64,000 nucleotides of DNA from Desulfomarina profundi (GCF_019703855.1 NZ_AP024086.1:2500501-2564500); one strand, 5' to 3'; numbered from the stretch's first letter, positions 8,365 to 19,247 are shown. Translations and numbers: made by a program. Notes: generated from the letters alone by a model not told the origin.

Positions 8365-9427
8365 CCCCGGGTGCCTGCCCATCCTGATCGGCAGCCTGCC
8401 GGTTACCGACCATGAAGAAGCGGTTCGTCTGATTCTGGCCCATACCCCGGAGATTCCCCTCTGGCCGCAACTGCCCAAACTGCCGAAAGAGGGCATGGTC
8501 CGTCAGTTTCTTACCGGCTTTCCGGGTCTCCAGGAAAATGATAATCGCTGCTGGATTGATACCAGCAATGATTCTTTCGAAGAAGAAATGGTCGCTTTCT
8601 ACGAGGATTATATGCGGGTGGAAGCGGAGCCGGAGTCTCTGGAAAACTCCCGGTTCAGCCTGGGAAAAGATACAGCGCAAGGTTTTTTCACCTTTCTTGA
8701 CGCCATTTCCCATCATTCTTTTCTTGCCTTGAAGGGCCAGGTCACGGGCCCGGTGACGACAGGTTCAGGTATCACCGACCAGGATGGTCGATCCATATTT
8801 TACGATGACAATCTCAGGGACATGCTGGTTAAACTGCTGGCCTTGAAAGGCCGATGGCAGGTTGAGCAATTCAGAAAACATTCCTCAGAAATTCCACCAA
8901 TTATCTTTATTGACGAACCGGCCATCGTCAGTTTTGGCTCCAGCGGTTTCATGGGCATCTCAAAAGAGATGGTCTCCGACAGCGTTGATGAAGTGATAGC
9001 GGGAATACAGGATGGCGGAGGCCTTGCCGGTATTCATATCTGCGCCAACGGTGACTGGGGTCCCCCTCTGCTGTCTAACGCGGATATCATCAGTTTTGAC
9101 GCCTATTTTTATTTTGAAAATTTTATTTTATTCCGTGAGCAGCTTACCGGTTTTTTAAACCGGGGTGGTCTTCTTGCCTGGGGTATCGTCCCCACCGGAA
9201 ATTCTCAGGTTCTGGAAGAAATCACCGGTGACCAGCTCTTTGACAAATGGCGACAACAGCTCCGGGTACTGGCTGATTTCGGTTTGGGTAAAAAACAGCT
9301 GGTGAAACAGACCCTCATTGCCCCCTCCTGCGGGACAGGATCCCTTTCTCCGAAACTGGCGGAAAAAGTACTGAGACTCACAAAGGAGGTTTCTAAAATG
9401 GCCAGAAAAGAGTACGTCAATGATTAA
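8342..9427 (+). CDS. MetE C-terminal-domain / UROD-like protein
   Basis: The product (about 361 residues from the ATG at 8342) is the size of a stand-alone catalytic half of cobalamin-independent methionine synthase. Candidate zinc ligands are in GIHICANGDW (His and Cys) and in PSCGTGSLSP near the C-terminus; FIDEPAIVSFG is a typical substrate-binding strand. Stand-alone MetE-core proteins include folate-independent methionine synthases and also methyltransferases of unknown substrate, so a specific reaction cannot be named. I preferred 8342 to the upstream frame start at 8297 because a purine-rich GGAAAAGG precedes it. The gene overlaps the thioesterase by about 20 bases and converges with the MFS gene, their ends overlapping by four bases. 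Confidence 0.75.
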   Translation: MKMNSHFNPGCLPILIGSLPVTDHEEAVRLILAHTPEIPLWPQLPKLPKEGMVRQFLTGFPGLQENDNRCWIDTSNDSFEEEMVAFYEDYMRVEAEPESLENSRFSLGKDTAQGFFTFLDAISHHSFLALKGQVTGPVTTGSGITDQDGRSIFYDDNLRDMLVKLLALKGRWQVEQFRKHSSEIPPIIFIDEPAIVSFGSSGFMGISKEMVSDSVDEVIAGIQDGGGLAGIHICANGDWGPPLLSNADIISFDAYFYFENFILFREQLTGFLNRGGLLAWGIVPTGNSQVLEEITGDQLFDKWRQQLRVLADFGLGKKQLVKQTLIAPSCGTGSLSPKLAEKVLRLTKEVSKMARKEYVND

Positions 9428-10617
9428 CCCGCATTTGTGGGCACTTCAAACAACTCTTCACTCTTTTCTCCTTTCCCGGGCAGTTTCAAAATAAACGGGA
9501 TACCCAGAAAACCGATACCACTGCAGAGAAGATAGGTTTTTTCAAGTCCCAGATGATCGGCAATAAATCCTATCAGGACCACTGTCGCGGAGCGGGCAAG
9601 AAAGGAAATCATCATGAAAACTCCGTTTGCCGATGAGGATCCGTCCACCGAATATTCCTGGATCATGGCCAGCATGACCGGTGTTGTAGAGAGAAGAAAA
9701 AAACCGGTGACAATAAGAACAGGAAAGCGAAACCACCCATTGGAGTAGACAAAAAGCAGGAGAAAAATCGGCGCCAGCACAAGGGAAAGAAGCAGCATTC
9801 TTTTTCGTCCGAACCTGTCACTCAAGGTACCGATTGTCAGGACCCCAACCACTCCTGCCGCCTCCAGCACAGACAGGGAAAGTCCGGCCAACCAGACATC
9901 ATTTGTTTTCTGAATAATATAAAGGGGCAGGAAAGCTGCCAGAGAACCGTGCATAAAACCGCGCACCACCACAATGGCCGAAAGGGGGAGCAGCAGAGAT
10001 TGCATCCTCCTGCAGGTTTCCCGTATGGAGACACTTTTTTTCTGTTTTGGAGCAACGGGGATGTCCTTCAGCTTGAAATACATGATCGTTGAAGCAAAGA
10101 TACCGGCGACCATGATGGGATAGTAGTTGTCAAAACCAAGAAGCGCCACGGCTGCGGTAATTGCCAGAGGCCCAACTGTCCTGGCAAGTTCCCCTCCTGT
10201 CATATAGAAACTCATCCCCCTGCCGGTTTTTGCCCCCGACACCCGGTAAACCATGGTGGGTGCCGGCACATGGAACAGAGAAACACTGATACCGGTAACA
10301 AAGAGCAGTATCATCAACACGCCGTAGTTGGGAGCCAACCCCAGAAGAGACATGGGTACGGCGGTCAATACCGGAGCCAGAATAATAAAATACCTGAAGC
10401 TTGTCCTGTCCGCCAGTTTGCCGATCATGGGATTCAGCAGGGCCGGAATCTGCATGGCTGTGGTGAGAAATCCCGCCTGGGTAAGGGAGAGGGAAAATTT
10501 TTCTATAATAAACGGCAGAAGCGGGGCCAGAAAACTTGAATAGACATCATGAATAAAATGACAGATCGAGATAAGCAGAACCCGTCCTGTCTGAAATGTA
10601 ACCTCTTTTTGTTCCAT
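9424..10617 (-). CDS. MFS transporter (12 TM)
   Basis: About 397 residues with roughly twelve hydrophobic segments. Typical MFS loop signatures are GKLADRTSFR after TM2 and GTLSDRFGRKRML after TM8. The overall pattern is that of drug/sugar proton antiporters, possibly of the fosmidomycin-resistance type, but no substrate residue can be assigned. I chose the ATG at 10617 because AAGG lies about 11 bases upstream; the longer frame to 10644 begins in the direction of the adjacent repeat. It is transcribed toward the MetE-core gene. Confidence 0.85.
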   Translation of the reverse strand: MEQKEVTFQTGRVLLISICHFIHDVYSSFLAPLLPFIIEKFSLSLTQAGFLTTAMQIPALLNPMIGKLADRTSFRYFIILAPVLTAVPMSLLGLAPNYGVLMILLFVTGISVSLFHVPAPTMVYRVSGAKTGRGMSFYMTGGELARTVGPLAITAAVALLGFDNYYPIMVAGIFASTIMYFKLKDIPVAPKQKKSVSIRETCRRMQSLLLPLSAIVVVRGFMHGSLAAFLPLYIIQKTNDVWLAGLSLSVLEAAGVVGVLTIGTLSDRFGRKRMLLLSLVLAPIFLLLFVYSNGWFRFPVLIVTGFFLLSTTPVMLAMIQEYSVDGSSSANGVFMMISFLARSATVVLIGFIADHLGLEKTYLLCSGIGFLGIPFILKLPGKGEKSEELFEVPTNAG

Positions 10618-10637
10618 ATGGGTGCCTTGTGAACTAC

Positions 10638-10856
10638 CCCGCATTTTTCATCAGTTCAGGCGGCGTCAGCTACAAAATTTTCAAGAGTAAATAATAGTGG
10701 CCTATATTTACTGTTGAAATATTGCAGAAGATGGCGTCGCCTGGGCTGACCTTGGGTGAACATTGTGTCAATTTTGTTCGACTACTGATAGTTGGCTAAT
10801 TATTTGTATTCTACAGCTAATCTCAAAATTGACATAATGTTCATGAGAAATGCGGG
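10638..10856 (-). repeat. MITE-like palindromic repeat, family 1, copy B
   Basis: This is the second, oppositely oriented copy of the element at 773-1008, 219 bp long. It is bounded by CCCGCATTTTTCATCAG and CTCATGA...ATGCGGG-type ends. Internally, TGAACATTGTGTCAATTTT (from about 10757) is inverted at AAAATTGACATAATGTTCA (from about 10825) with one mismatch. It sits directly upstream of the MFS gene and may carry or disturb its promoter. Confidence 0.75.
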
Positions 10857-10883
10857 CTACCTGTAAGATTTCACCGCCTGCTG

Positions 10884-12784
10884 TTGCCTCACGACCAATT
10901 CATGTATAATATGTTCATTTCTTCTTTACGCAATAAATATCAGATGAATACTAAAAAACGATTTTCCATTCTTTCACCCACATCACTCCACCAGAGGACA
11001 ACTTACTATATTTTATTGCCAACCCTCGTCATTCTCGTGACCATGGGAGGCATCAGCATGATGCTGATTCGTGATGCTCTGCTGGAACAGTGGAAACAGA
11101 CGGCCATAGCGAGACTGCAGCAATCGGCTCACTATATTGATATGCGGCTGAATACTCCCAAAAGAGTTCTCCGGCTTTTCAGGGAAGAAAACGGAATCAG
11201 GATTGATCAGAATGTCGGCCAGTTTATCCTGGATCAGCTGCGGAAAATGGATGGAGTGGTTCAGGTCAACCTGGAATGGAAGGGAAGTGAAAATGAAAAA
11301 CTGTTTCCAGTCGAAGACTGGGATGGCCCGCATATGCATTATTCGAGGATGAAACACCTTGAAGTCACCCCGCCTTCCTATAACACAGAATTTAAAAACG
11401 AAACGATCTCGCTTGTCACCGAATTCAGAGACAAAAAGAACAGAAAAATCGGCCACATCAAGGTCATAATTTCCTTCTATGATCTCATCGACCAGATAGT
11501 CAGTGGTTCCTGGTGGAAAAACAACCGGGCTTTTCTGGTGGACCAGAACGGCAATATTCTTACCCGCACTTCCTTTGAAAAACTGGAAGAGAAAAACCAT
11601 CAAAAACCCCGATTCGGTGAACACGGGTTACTGGAACAGAGAACTCTTGAGGCCTTGCGAACCAATGAATCAGGCACCCTCTTCGGACCGGGAATGCCCC
11701 GGAAGAAGTCAGCGGTTACTACCGGTTAAGGGAAGCTCCGTGGACTATGGTCGTGATCACACCCGGTGATAAAGCCCTGCAGCCGATAATTCAATTCAGG
11801 AAAACTTTTTTCTGGGTGAGCGGTGCGGGCATACTGTTTGCCCTGCTCCTGATCCGTTCTGCAACAGGCAAAACCACAAGGGCTATCCGCAGGCTTTCAG
11901 AAGCGGCCAACAGGTTGGCCCATGGTCACTTTGGTGAAGAACTCCGTATAACGAGTCGTGACGAAGTCGGAGAACTGACACAGAACTTCAACACAATGAG
12001 CAGACAACTGCAGGAACGTCTGCGCCTGCAACATGCCATGAACCTGGCCAGGGAAGTGCAGCAGAACCTGCTTCCACATTCAAGTTTTTCTTCAGAACAC
12101 ATGGACGTCTATGGCGTCAGTCTCTACTGTGATGAAACCGGAGGGGATTATTTCGATCTCCTTCCCCATCAGGAGCAGAAAGAAACAGTCAACATCATCG
12201 TGGGGGATGTGGTGGGCCACGGAATCGGTGCCGCCCTGCTGATGGCCACCATCCGCTCTCTCATGCGCTGTCGTCTCTCCCTGTCCGGTACTCCTGAAAC
12301 AGTCATCAATGATGTCAACCGTCTTCTCTGCAGAGATACGGCAGAATCAGGGAATTTTATCACCCTTTTTCACCTCCTTGTCAACAGGCAGAAAAAGACC
12401 CTGGACTGGGTGAGATGCGGCCATGACCCCACTATCATCTATCACCCCGGGACCGGTCATTTCTCCGAACTCAAGGGGAGAGGTCTTGCCCTTGGAATTG
12501 ACCCGGATTTTCAATACGAAGAAAACAGTATCCCGTTAAAACAGGCACCCCAGATCATCCTGATCGGCAGTGACGGTGTCTGGGAAGCGGAAAATGAACT
12601 GGGAGAATCCTTTGGAAAAGAAAGGGTAAAAACCCTCCTGGCAAACCACAGCCATCTTAATTCAAAAGAGATTACCCGGAAAATAACGGATGAAATCAAA
12701 ATATTTCGGCAGTCCGTTCCGCAGCAGGACGACATAACCCTGGTTATTGCAAAAATAGAAGGAGAAATACACGACACTGCCTAA
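10884..12784 (+). CDS. membrane sensor phosphatase: sensor-HAMP-SpoIIE, with apparent frameshift
   Basis: Two open frames (to 11729, and from 11747) form one protein if a single base is restored in the CCCC run at 11697-11700. The restored frame reads PEEVSGYYRLREAPWTMVV across the join. The N-terminal part has a transmembrane helix (YILLPTLVILVTMGGISMML) and an extracytoplasmic Cache-like sensor. A second helix, a HAMP domain (RDEVGELTQNFNTMSRQL) and a PP2C/SpoIIE phosphatase follow, with metal-binding motifs GGDYFDL, GDVVGHGIGAALLM and GSDGVWEAEN. Such proteins dephosphorylate anti-sigma-antagonist-type partners; none is adjacent. The first ATG of the frame is at 10902 and a better-placed ATG lies near 10944. 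The break is probably a sequencing deletion. Confidence 0.8.
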
Positions 12785-13017
12785 CCTGAATTTTTCCTTA
12801 ACGGTTCAAAAAGATACTCCAGACCATTGGCCTTTATTTCATATATTGTTTTCATCATATCCCCGAGCCTGCCCTGTGGAAATCCCTGCCGTGCAAACCA
12901 GACAACATAGGGTTCCGGGAGGTCAATCAGCAACCTTCCCCTGTATCTGCCAAACGGCATACGCGCTGACGCCAGTTCCAGCAGAAAATCATGATTAACC
13001 TTACGGTTTTTGTCCAT
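12781..13017 (-). CDS. DUF3820 family protein
   Basis: The 78-residue protein matches the small DUF3820 family, sometimes labelled putative quorum-sensing-regulated virulence factor. The conserved core is MPFGRYRGRLLIDLPEPYVV followed by WFARQGFPQGRLG. No biochemical function is established. It converges on the SpoIIE-type gene, overlapping its end by four bases, and appears to be a single-gene unit. Confidence 0.85.
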   Translation of the reverse strand: MDKNRKVNHDFLLELASARMPFGRYRGRLLIDLPEPYVVWFARQGFPQGRLGDMMKTIYEIKANGLEYLFEPLRKNSG

Positions 13018-13202
13018 TTTTCATTCCCATGAAAAATAATTATATTCTCAAACAAAGAAGTGATACAATCAATATGAAATCTTCAACTTTCCGGCTTGGG
13101 GTCCTGGAATTTTGCAAATCAGCAAGTGCATTTCCGAGTCTGTTGATTGAATAGGATTTCAATCAGCAGACCCATTTATGACGTCATAATAACGGACATG
13201 AA

Positions 13203-14414
13203 ATGGATACCTTTATAGCAAGGCAACCCATACTGAACCAGCATAAACGTCTTTTTGCCTACGAACTCCTTTACAGGGGCAAACTGATGGCGGGACAGCC
13301 GGGTTTCGATGGCGATCAGGCTACATCCAGTTTGCTCACCGGAGCTTTTCTGACGGAAGGGCTGGAAACTATCAGCAACAATAAACCCTGTTTTATTAAT
13401 TTTACCCAGGAACTTCTGATAAAAAATATTCCCGCGGTTTTCCCGCAAACAAAGATCGTCGTTGAGATTCTCGAAGATGTCCAGCCCACTGAGGAAGTTA
13501 TAACCGTATGCAGAAACCTGAAAGAACAGGGATATACCCTGGCCATGGATGACTTTGTCTACGCAGAAAACCTTAAACCATTGATCGAACTTGCAGATAT
13601 TATCAAAATTGATTTCAGATTAACTCCGGTTGACACCATCCAAGAGACCCTCTCTATCCTTTCCAGGTACAAACTTAAATTTCTGGCCGAAAAAGTTGAA
13701 ACCCACGCAGAGTTCGGTAAAGCTCTGGAGCTTGGATTTTCCTATTTCCAGGGTTTTTTCTTTGCCACTCCGGAAAAAATTAGAATTAAGGAAATTGCCC
13801 CTGTCAAAACAAGTCTTTTTCATGTCCTCACGGAGATTAACCGTAAAGACGTTCAAACAGAACGACTGGCAGAAATCATTGAAGCCGATGTCTCCCTCTC
13901 CTACAAACTGCTTCGATATGTCAACTCTGCCTATTTCTACCGACTGAGTAAAGTAAAATCCATAGTACAGGCTGTGGCGTATCTTGGCGAGAAAGAAATC
14001 AGGAGTTTTATCAATCTTCTGATTATCTCGGAGATTTCAGGAGATAAACCGGTCGAACTTGTGCGACTGGCTGCAGTCAGGGCAAAATTCTGCTCCCTTT
14101 TAGGAGAAAAATCGCCTGACAATGTTGCGCATGCAGAGCTGTTTATGCTTGGACTGTTCTCTCTTCTTCCTGCCATGCTTGATTACCCGATAAAAGTCAT
14201 CACGTACAAACTCCCTCTTTCCAAAGAATTAAAAAGAGCCCTGGTACATGGGGACGGTCCGCTCGGCCCGTATCTGCAGGCAGCAATTGCATATGAACAA
14301 AATAAAAAAGACCGGTGCCTTGAGGCATTGGACGCTATCAATGTCCCCCTGGCATCGGTCTATGAAATGTACCTGGAAGCAATACACTATGCAGAAATTT
14401 TAACAAATATTTAA
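13203..14414 (+). CDS. EAL-HDOD domain protein (YuxH-like)
   Basis: The 403-residue protein begins FIARQPILNQHKRLFAYELL, typical of the EAL-HDOD family, with an EAL-like fold to about residue 200 and an HDOD domain after it. Key catalytic positions of active c-di-GMP phosphodiesterases are altered: the EAL triad reads ELL in YELLYRG and the DDFG loop reads DDFV. It is therefore probably not a phosphodiesterase and may bind ligand or act by protein contact. The HDOD part contains SYKLLRYVNSAYF. It lies on its own between two minus-strand genes. Confidence 0.85.
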   Translation: MDTFIARQPILNQHKRLFAYELLYRGKLMAGQPGFDGDQATSSLLTGAFLTEGLETISNNKPCFINFTQELLIKNIPAVFPQTKIVVEILEDVQPTEEVITVCRNLKEQGYTLAMDDFVYAENLKPLIELADIIKIDFRLTPVDTIQETLSILSRYKLKFLAEKVETHAEFGKALELGFSYFQGFFFATPEKIRIKEIAPVKTSLFHVLTEINRKDVQTERLAEIIEADVSLSYKLLRYVNSAYFYRLSKVKSIVQAVAYLGEKEIRSFINLLIISEISGDKPVELVRLAAVRAKFCSLLGEKSPDNVAHAELFMLGLFSLLPAMLDYPIKVITYKLPLSKELKRALVHGDGPLGPYLQAAIAYEQNKKDRCLEALDAINVPLASVYEMYLEAIHYAEILTNI

Positions 14415-14446
14415 ATCTTCCCCCCCAATGAGGTAAGAAATACCGG

Positions 14447-16615
14447 CTAAACTTTATATTTTTCAATCAGATTCCTCAGATCAACAGCCAGCCTTCGTAG
14501 TTCTTCGGCATTTTTCCGCACACCTCCAGAACCGTCCGAAATCTCATTTGCCGCCCGGGTTACCTGGGATATGTCAGAAGAAATTTCCTGGGCCACCACA
14601 GAACTCTGGGCGACATTCTCCGACACCTCGCCAATTCCCTCTCCAGCTTGAACTATATTAGTGGTCAGTTCTGACATGGTGGCCGTCTGTTCTTCCAGTG
14701 CAACTGCTATTCCCGAAACGATTGTATCTATTTCCGTTATAATATCACTTATTTTTCTTATTCCGCTGACAGTAAGCTCGGTGGATCCCTGGATCCCCTC
14801 AATGCGTTCCTTGATCTCACCCGTAGCTTCTGCAGTCTGCTTTGCCAGATCCTTGATCTCATTGGCAACAACAGCAAATCCTTTTCCGGCTTCTCCGGCC
14901 CTGGCCGCCTCAATAGTCGCATTCAGGGCCAGCAGGTTTGTCTGCCCCGAAATTTCGGTAATTGTCTCCGTCACCTTGCCGATATCCTGGGCGGCACTGC
15001 CAAGGGCGTCGACAGTTTTCACGATATCTGCAGCCTGAGTCACAGCATCCCCTGTAATTCCCTTGGCATTCAGGGTCGACTGCTGTATTTCACCGACAGT
15101 TGAACTGATTTCTTCAGTTGCGGTGGTCATCACGTTGACATTTGCCGCTGCTTCTTCAGTAGCTGCTGAAACCGAATTCATATTTGAACTCATTTCCTCA
15201 GAGGCAACTGCTACAGTCTCAGCACGTTTTGCCGTATCTCTTGAACTGGTATCAAATTGTTCAGAGAGCTGCACAAGACCATCCGATGAGTCACTGAGAC
15301 TGTGACTGCTTTTGTTGACATCCCCTACCAGTTTACGAACATTCGACACAAAGGCATGCATATAGGCACTGAGCTCGGAGAATTCGTCCCTTACCGCAAG
15401 CTTAAACACCCCTTTACACTCACTGCAGGAAGAATACTCACCACTTGTGATTTTCGGACACTGAATATGTTCAGCGGCAGAGCCGGCCTCCTCCCAGCAA
15501 AAACCTTCCTTACCATACATTGAACAGTCCTCTTTTCCGCACTGCATTTTCTCTGAGCAGTTCAGATGGGCAATAGCCCCGGTTTCAACCTGCCCGGTGA
15601 GATCTCCGCGGCTGGCTGATTCAAGAAAAGTTATATATTTTTTTATAGGCTGATCAATGAACCTGGAAAAAAGATAGTAAACAAAACCCTGAATAAGTAC
15701 AAGCACACCGAAACCAATGGCGACCAGGACAAGTGCGTTTTTCTTGGCAGCTGCCAGAACTCCGCCGATCTCCTCAGGAACTGCCAGAATACCAACGGCT
15801 TTTCCTGAATAGTCAAAAAGAGGGAGATAAGCTGTGATAAATTCTGAGCCGTTCTTTTTTACCCGTTGAACGGTGACGGTATCATCTGCTTTTTGCAGTA
15901 TTTTTCGCAGGAAAGGATATTTTTTTGCAGGGATAGTCAAGGAATGGGTTTTGGCCTGGTATTTAAATCCGTCACCATCCGGCACAACAACTGAAATATC
16001 CCGCCCGAACAGTTTTTTGATTTCCTTCACAAGGTGATCGTTTATAGGGGCTCCAAATTCAACCGTTCCCGCATGTTTACGTCCCAGGTATTTCACCGGA
16101 ACAACTGCCCTCACCGACAGTCCGGCACGCCCCACTTCGATACCCACGGCATCTTTTCCTGTTTTATTGGCCTGGACAACTGTTTTTCTGAAACTTGAAA
16201 GATCGTCTCCATATTTTTCCGGTTTCTGCAGCCGCAGAAATGATGTGGCCGGTGGAGTATGAAAGTGAAAGACATTCAAATCAACCTTTTTTTTCAGTTC
16301 CTTGAAAAGAGGTGCCGTCACATTCTGCAGATCCTCTCTGGCCTGGTACATTAAATTGTCCTGAATCGATGGCATAGCTGCTACAGTATGGGCTATAAGT
16401 TGCAACTCTTTAATCTTTTCAGTTACAATTTTATCACGGATCTGCATTATGGAATATTGCAGCGACTGTTCAGCCTTTGAGACTGCGTTATCAACCGTAT
16501 TTTTATAGGACAATCCCACGGGAATAGCGATGATCGCCGTAATGAGAATCCCCAGTGCCGACAACAGTTTTGTCTTGACCTTTGAAGGAACAAGTCTTTT
16601 TACAAACGAAAACAT
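14447..16615 (-). CDS. methyl-accepting chemotaxis protein with Cys-rich insert
   Basis: About 722 residues from the ATG at 16615, chosen because GGAG precedes it by the usual distance. A first transmembrane helix (about residues 13-35) is followed by a large Cache-like periplasmic domain and a second helix near 300-320. The C-terminal signalling tip contains [20 protein letters not shown], diagnostic of MCPs. Between the second helix and the signalling domain is a segment with seven cysteines in about 50 residues ([36 protein letters not shown]). Similar Cys/Trp-rich modules occur in sensors of this bacterial group and could bind a metal or cluster. No chemotaxis genes are adjacent. Confidence 0.92.
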   Translation of the reverse strand: MFSFVKRLVPSKVKTKLLSALGILITAIIAIPVGLSYKNTVDNAVSKAEQSLQYSIMQIRDKIVTEKIKELQLIAHTVAAMPSIQDNLMYQAREDLQNVTAPLFKELKKKVDLNVFHFHTPPATSFLRLQKPEKYGDDLSSFRKTVVQANKTGKDAVGIEVGRAGLSVRAVVPVKYLGRKHAGTVEFGAPINDHLVKEIKKLFGRDISVVVPDGDGFKYQAKTHSLTIPAKKYPFLRKILQKADDTVTVQRVKKNGSEFITAYLPLFDYSGKAVGILAVPEEIGGVLAAAKKNALVLVAIGFGVLVLIQGFVYYLFSRFIDQPIKKYITFLESASRGDLTGQVETGAIAHLNCSEKMQCGKEDCSMYGKEGFCWEEAGSAAEHIQCPKITSGEYSSCSECKGVFKLAVRDEFSELSAYMHAFVSNVRKLVGDVNKSSHSLSDSSDGLVQLSEQFDTSSRDTAKRAETVAVASEEMSSNMNSVSAATEEAAANVNVMTTATEEISSTVGEIQQSTLNAKGITGDAVTQAADIVKTVDALGSAAQDIGKVTETITEISGQTNLLALNATIEAARAGEAGKGFAVVANEIKDLAKQTAEATGEIKERIEGIQGSTELTVSGIRKISDIITEIDTIVSGIAVALEEQTATMSELTTNIVQAGEGIGEVSENVAQSSVVAQEISSDISQVTRAANEISDGSGGVRKNAEELRRLAVDLRNLIEKYKV

Positions 16616-16900
16616 TTTACTCTCCTTATTATTGAAATACCCCCCTGTTCCTGACAAATATTACCTCTTAACTTAAGAGGATATCACCTTTATTCTCATT
16701 TTTGAAATTCTTTTTTTTTCTTTCTCATAAGTTGCTTTTTAAAGGGTTTCCAATGTAGAATTAAAAACTACAGTTTATAAGAAAATTACCCGGTTCAGCA
16801 AAAAATCCCTCACCATGAACTGATTAAAGTAAATGGCCACTGTTACAGGGAATGAACAGCATAAACAGTTAACAATCGGCAAAACAGACACCAATAAAAC

Positions 16901-18025
16901 ATGCTACATTATAAGACAGTAAGCTATTTATTTTTCCTGACACTTCTTCTGCTTCCCCAGACACTGTACTCGGCTGAAAAAATTTTTGACCATCAGGTTG
17001 ACCAGCCATTTTCAGGCAGCCAGTCCCCCGATGATGCGTTTATTTCGGCAGTTACAAAGGCAAAATATGAAGTTCTGGAGCAGGCCGGTACCTACCTCGA
17101 AAGCCTGTCAGTCGTTGAAAATGCCATTCTCTCCAAAGACGAAGTAACAGCTCTTGCGGGTGGAATAATGAAAACCGAAGTGGTTTCCGTTAAAAACTAC
17201 GCGACTCCGCAGTCTTTCGGGATTATCCTGTCAACCAGGATAGCTGTAGATACATCCATACTGAAAAAACGCATGGAAAAACTACTCTCCGACAGAACCC
17301 TGCTGAAGAAATACAACGAAATCCAACAGCGGGAACAGGAACTGCTCGAAAAAATCAGGATACTGGAACAGAGAAACAAAAAAAGAAATTCCATTGCCCT
17401 GCGACCAGTAAAAATACAAAACGATTTTTCCTCTATCAGCGCGGCTCTGACAGCCAGCGTCTGGATAAAAAAGGCAATCCGCCTATGGAGTAACGGCAGT
17501 TTTACAGATCCGTCAAAAGCAGTTGAATACCTCACACGTGCCCTCGAACTGGACCCGCAAAACCCCCGAACATATAACAGCAGGGCCATAGCCTACCTCA
17601 ACCTGAACCTGGAAATGAAGGCCCACGACGACCTGGAGCACGCGCTCAGACTCAACCCGAAATATGTAGACGCATATAATAATATGGGCAGTCTCCATTA
17701 TCGAAGGGGTGAGTACGAAGCTGCCATAAATGCCTATACCCAGGCATTGCAGTATCAGCCCGATTTTGTGGAAGCCATTCTGAACAGGGGTATGGCTTCC
17801 AGAAAATTGTTTAATTTTGAGGATGCATTTGAAGATTTCAAACAAGTCATGCACCTGGCACCTGAAACATTCATGAAAAAAGACAGGGCCGGAGCCCTTG
17901 TACAGCTCAACGACCTGCGGGAACTCTGCAGAAAGTCAGAGACTGCCTGCAGGATGAATCTCTGCCGTTCCCTTCATTTTTTACAGGAAAGGGGTTTCTG
18001 TCTCGCCCAAAAAGACAACCAATAA
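16901..18025 (+). CDS. exported TPR-repeat protein
   Basis: A 374-residue protein with an N-terminal signal peptide (hydrophobic FLTLLLLPQTLYS), so likely periplasmic. Residues about 25-125 form an unrecognised domain reminiscent of the FlgT N-terminal fold, followed by a charged coiled-coil stretch (about 125-165). At least three tetratricopeptide repeats follow (about 215-320), for example YVDAYNNMGSLHYRRGEYEA. The C-terminus has five cysteines that could form disulfides. It is followed after 12 bases by a substrate-binding protein gene, so the two are probably co-transcribed. Confidence 0.75.
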   Translation: MLHYKTVSYLFFLTLLLLPQTLYSAEKIFDHQVDQPFSGSQSPDDAFISAVTKAKYEVLEQAGTYLESLSVVENAILSKDEVTALAGGIMKTEVVSVKNYATPQSFGIILSTRIAVDTSILKKRMEKLLSDRTLLKKYNEIQQREQELLEKIRILEQRNKKRNSIALRPVKIQNDFSSISAALTASVWIKKAIRLWSNGSFTDPSKAVEYLTRALELDPQNPRTYNSRAIAYLNLNLEMKAHDDLEHALRLNPKYVDAYNNMGSLHYRRGEYEAAINAYTQALQYQPDFVEAILNRGMASRKLFNFEDAFEDFKQVMHLAPETFMKKDRAGALVQLNDLRELCRKSETACRMNLCRSLHFLQERGFCLAQKDNQ

Positions 18026-18037
18026 TAAGGATTTTCC

Positions 18038-19225
18038 ATGCAACGTCTGTTTTCCCGCTCTCTGACCTGTTTTATTTTAACCCTGATGCTGATCTTTCTT
18101 TATTCCGGCTCCCCCTGCCGGGCAGCTGGGAAGAATACATTTGCCACCACTCCCCGGCTTAATAATGGCCAAAAATGGACAATCGGCTATCTGCAGGGTG
18201 GCGATTACGGTTCCTACCAACGTTCTCTTGCGGCCCTGGTGAAAGGACTGATGCGCCTGGGCTGGATAGAAACCAGCCCATTGCCGAAACTGCCAAATGA
18301 CAAAGACACCAGGCAGCTGTGGCACTGGCTCGCAAACGATATGCAAAGCAAATATATCAGATTTCCGGAAGATTGCTGGTACAGTGCCGACTGGGACAAA
18401 GACAAACGCGCTGCACTGAAGAAAAGGTTGATAAACCGACTTAACGCAGACAAGAACACTATCGACCTGATGCTGGCCATGGGAACCTGGGCGGGGCAAG
18501 ATCTGGCCACCAATGATCACCACGTCCCCACCATCGTCGGTTCTACAACTGATCCCATTGCTTCAGGAATTATAAAGAGCGCAGACAATTCGGGCTGCGA
18601 CCATGTCATTGCCAAAGTAGACCCTGAAAGACATAAAAGGCAGGTAACCCTTTTTCACAAAATATTCAGATTTAAAAAACTTGGCATTGTCTATGAGGAC
18701 TCCCCGGAAGGACGGGGCTTCAGTGGTGTCAACAGTGTCTACGAGGTTGCCGACAGACTCCACTTCAACGTTGAACAATGTGAGGCCCGTTTCAACGGTA
18801 TCGAACGTAAACAGGCGGAAAAAAATGTGGTGGACTGCTATAAGACCCTGGCCCCGAAAGTGGATGCTGTTTACCTGGTCCGTCATCCCGGAGTCAATCT
18901 CACGAACCTGCCGGAGATTCTGGCCCCCCTTATCGCCAGAAAAATTCCGACTTTTGCCCAGGGACTTTCCGATGAAGTGGCCCACGGTGTTTTACTCAGT
19001 ATCTCCCTTGCCGACTTCAGCTATATAGGTGATTTTTATGCGAAAACAATCGCAAAAATCTTTAACGGCGCCAAACCATGTCAGCTTCCACAACGTTTTC
19101 AGAATCCACCCAAGATCGCTATTAACCTGAAGACAGCTCAGCTTATTGGCTATGATCCTTCCGTGGATATTGTCGGAGCCGCCGATGAAATATTTACAGA
19201 CATTGCAGCAGCGGCTCCTAAATAG
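18038..19225 (+). CDS. ABC-type substrate-binding protein, DUF534/TrpX-like
   Basis: The 395-residue protein has a signal peptide ending near SPCRA and a fold typical of the ABC_sub_bind (DUF534) family. IGYLQGGDY opens the first lobe, PTIVGSTTDPIASGI forms the hinge-proximal ligand loop, and KKLGIVYEDSPEGRG opens the second lobe. Family members bind aromatic amino acids or related small molecules for ABC importers. No permease or ATPase gene is next to it, so it may act as a sensory or orphan binding protein with the upstream TPR protein. Confidence 0.8.
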   Translation: MQRLFSRSLTCFILTLMLIFLYSGSPCRAAGKNTFATTPRLNNGQKWTIGYLQGGDYGSYQRSLAALVKGLMRLGWIETSPLPKLPNDKDTRQLWHWLANDMQSKYIRFPEDCWYSADWDKDKRAALKKRLINRLNADKNTIDLMLAMGTWAGQDLATNDHHVPTIVGSTTDPIASGIIKSADNSGCDHVIAKVDPERHKRQVTLFHKIFRFKKLGIVYEDSPEGRGFSGVNSVYEVADRLHFNVEQCEARFNGIERKQAEKNVVDCYKTLAPKVDAVYLVRHPGVNLTNLPEILAPLIARKIPTFAQGLSDEVAHGVLLSISLADFSYIGDFYAKTIAKIFNGAKPCQLPQRFQNPPKIAINLKTAQLIGYDPSVDIVGAADEIFTDIAAAAPK

Positions 19226-19247
19226 TGTCTGAAATCAGGTCCGGTTT

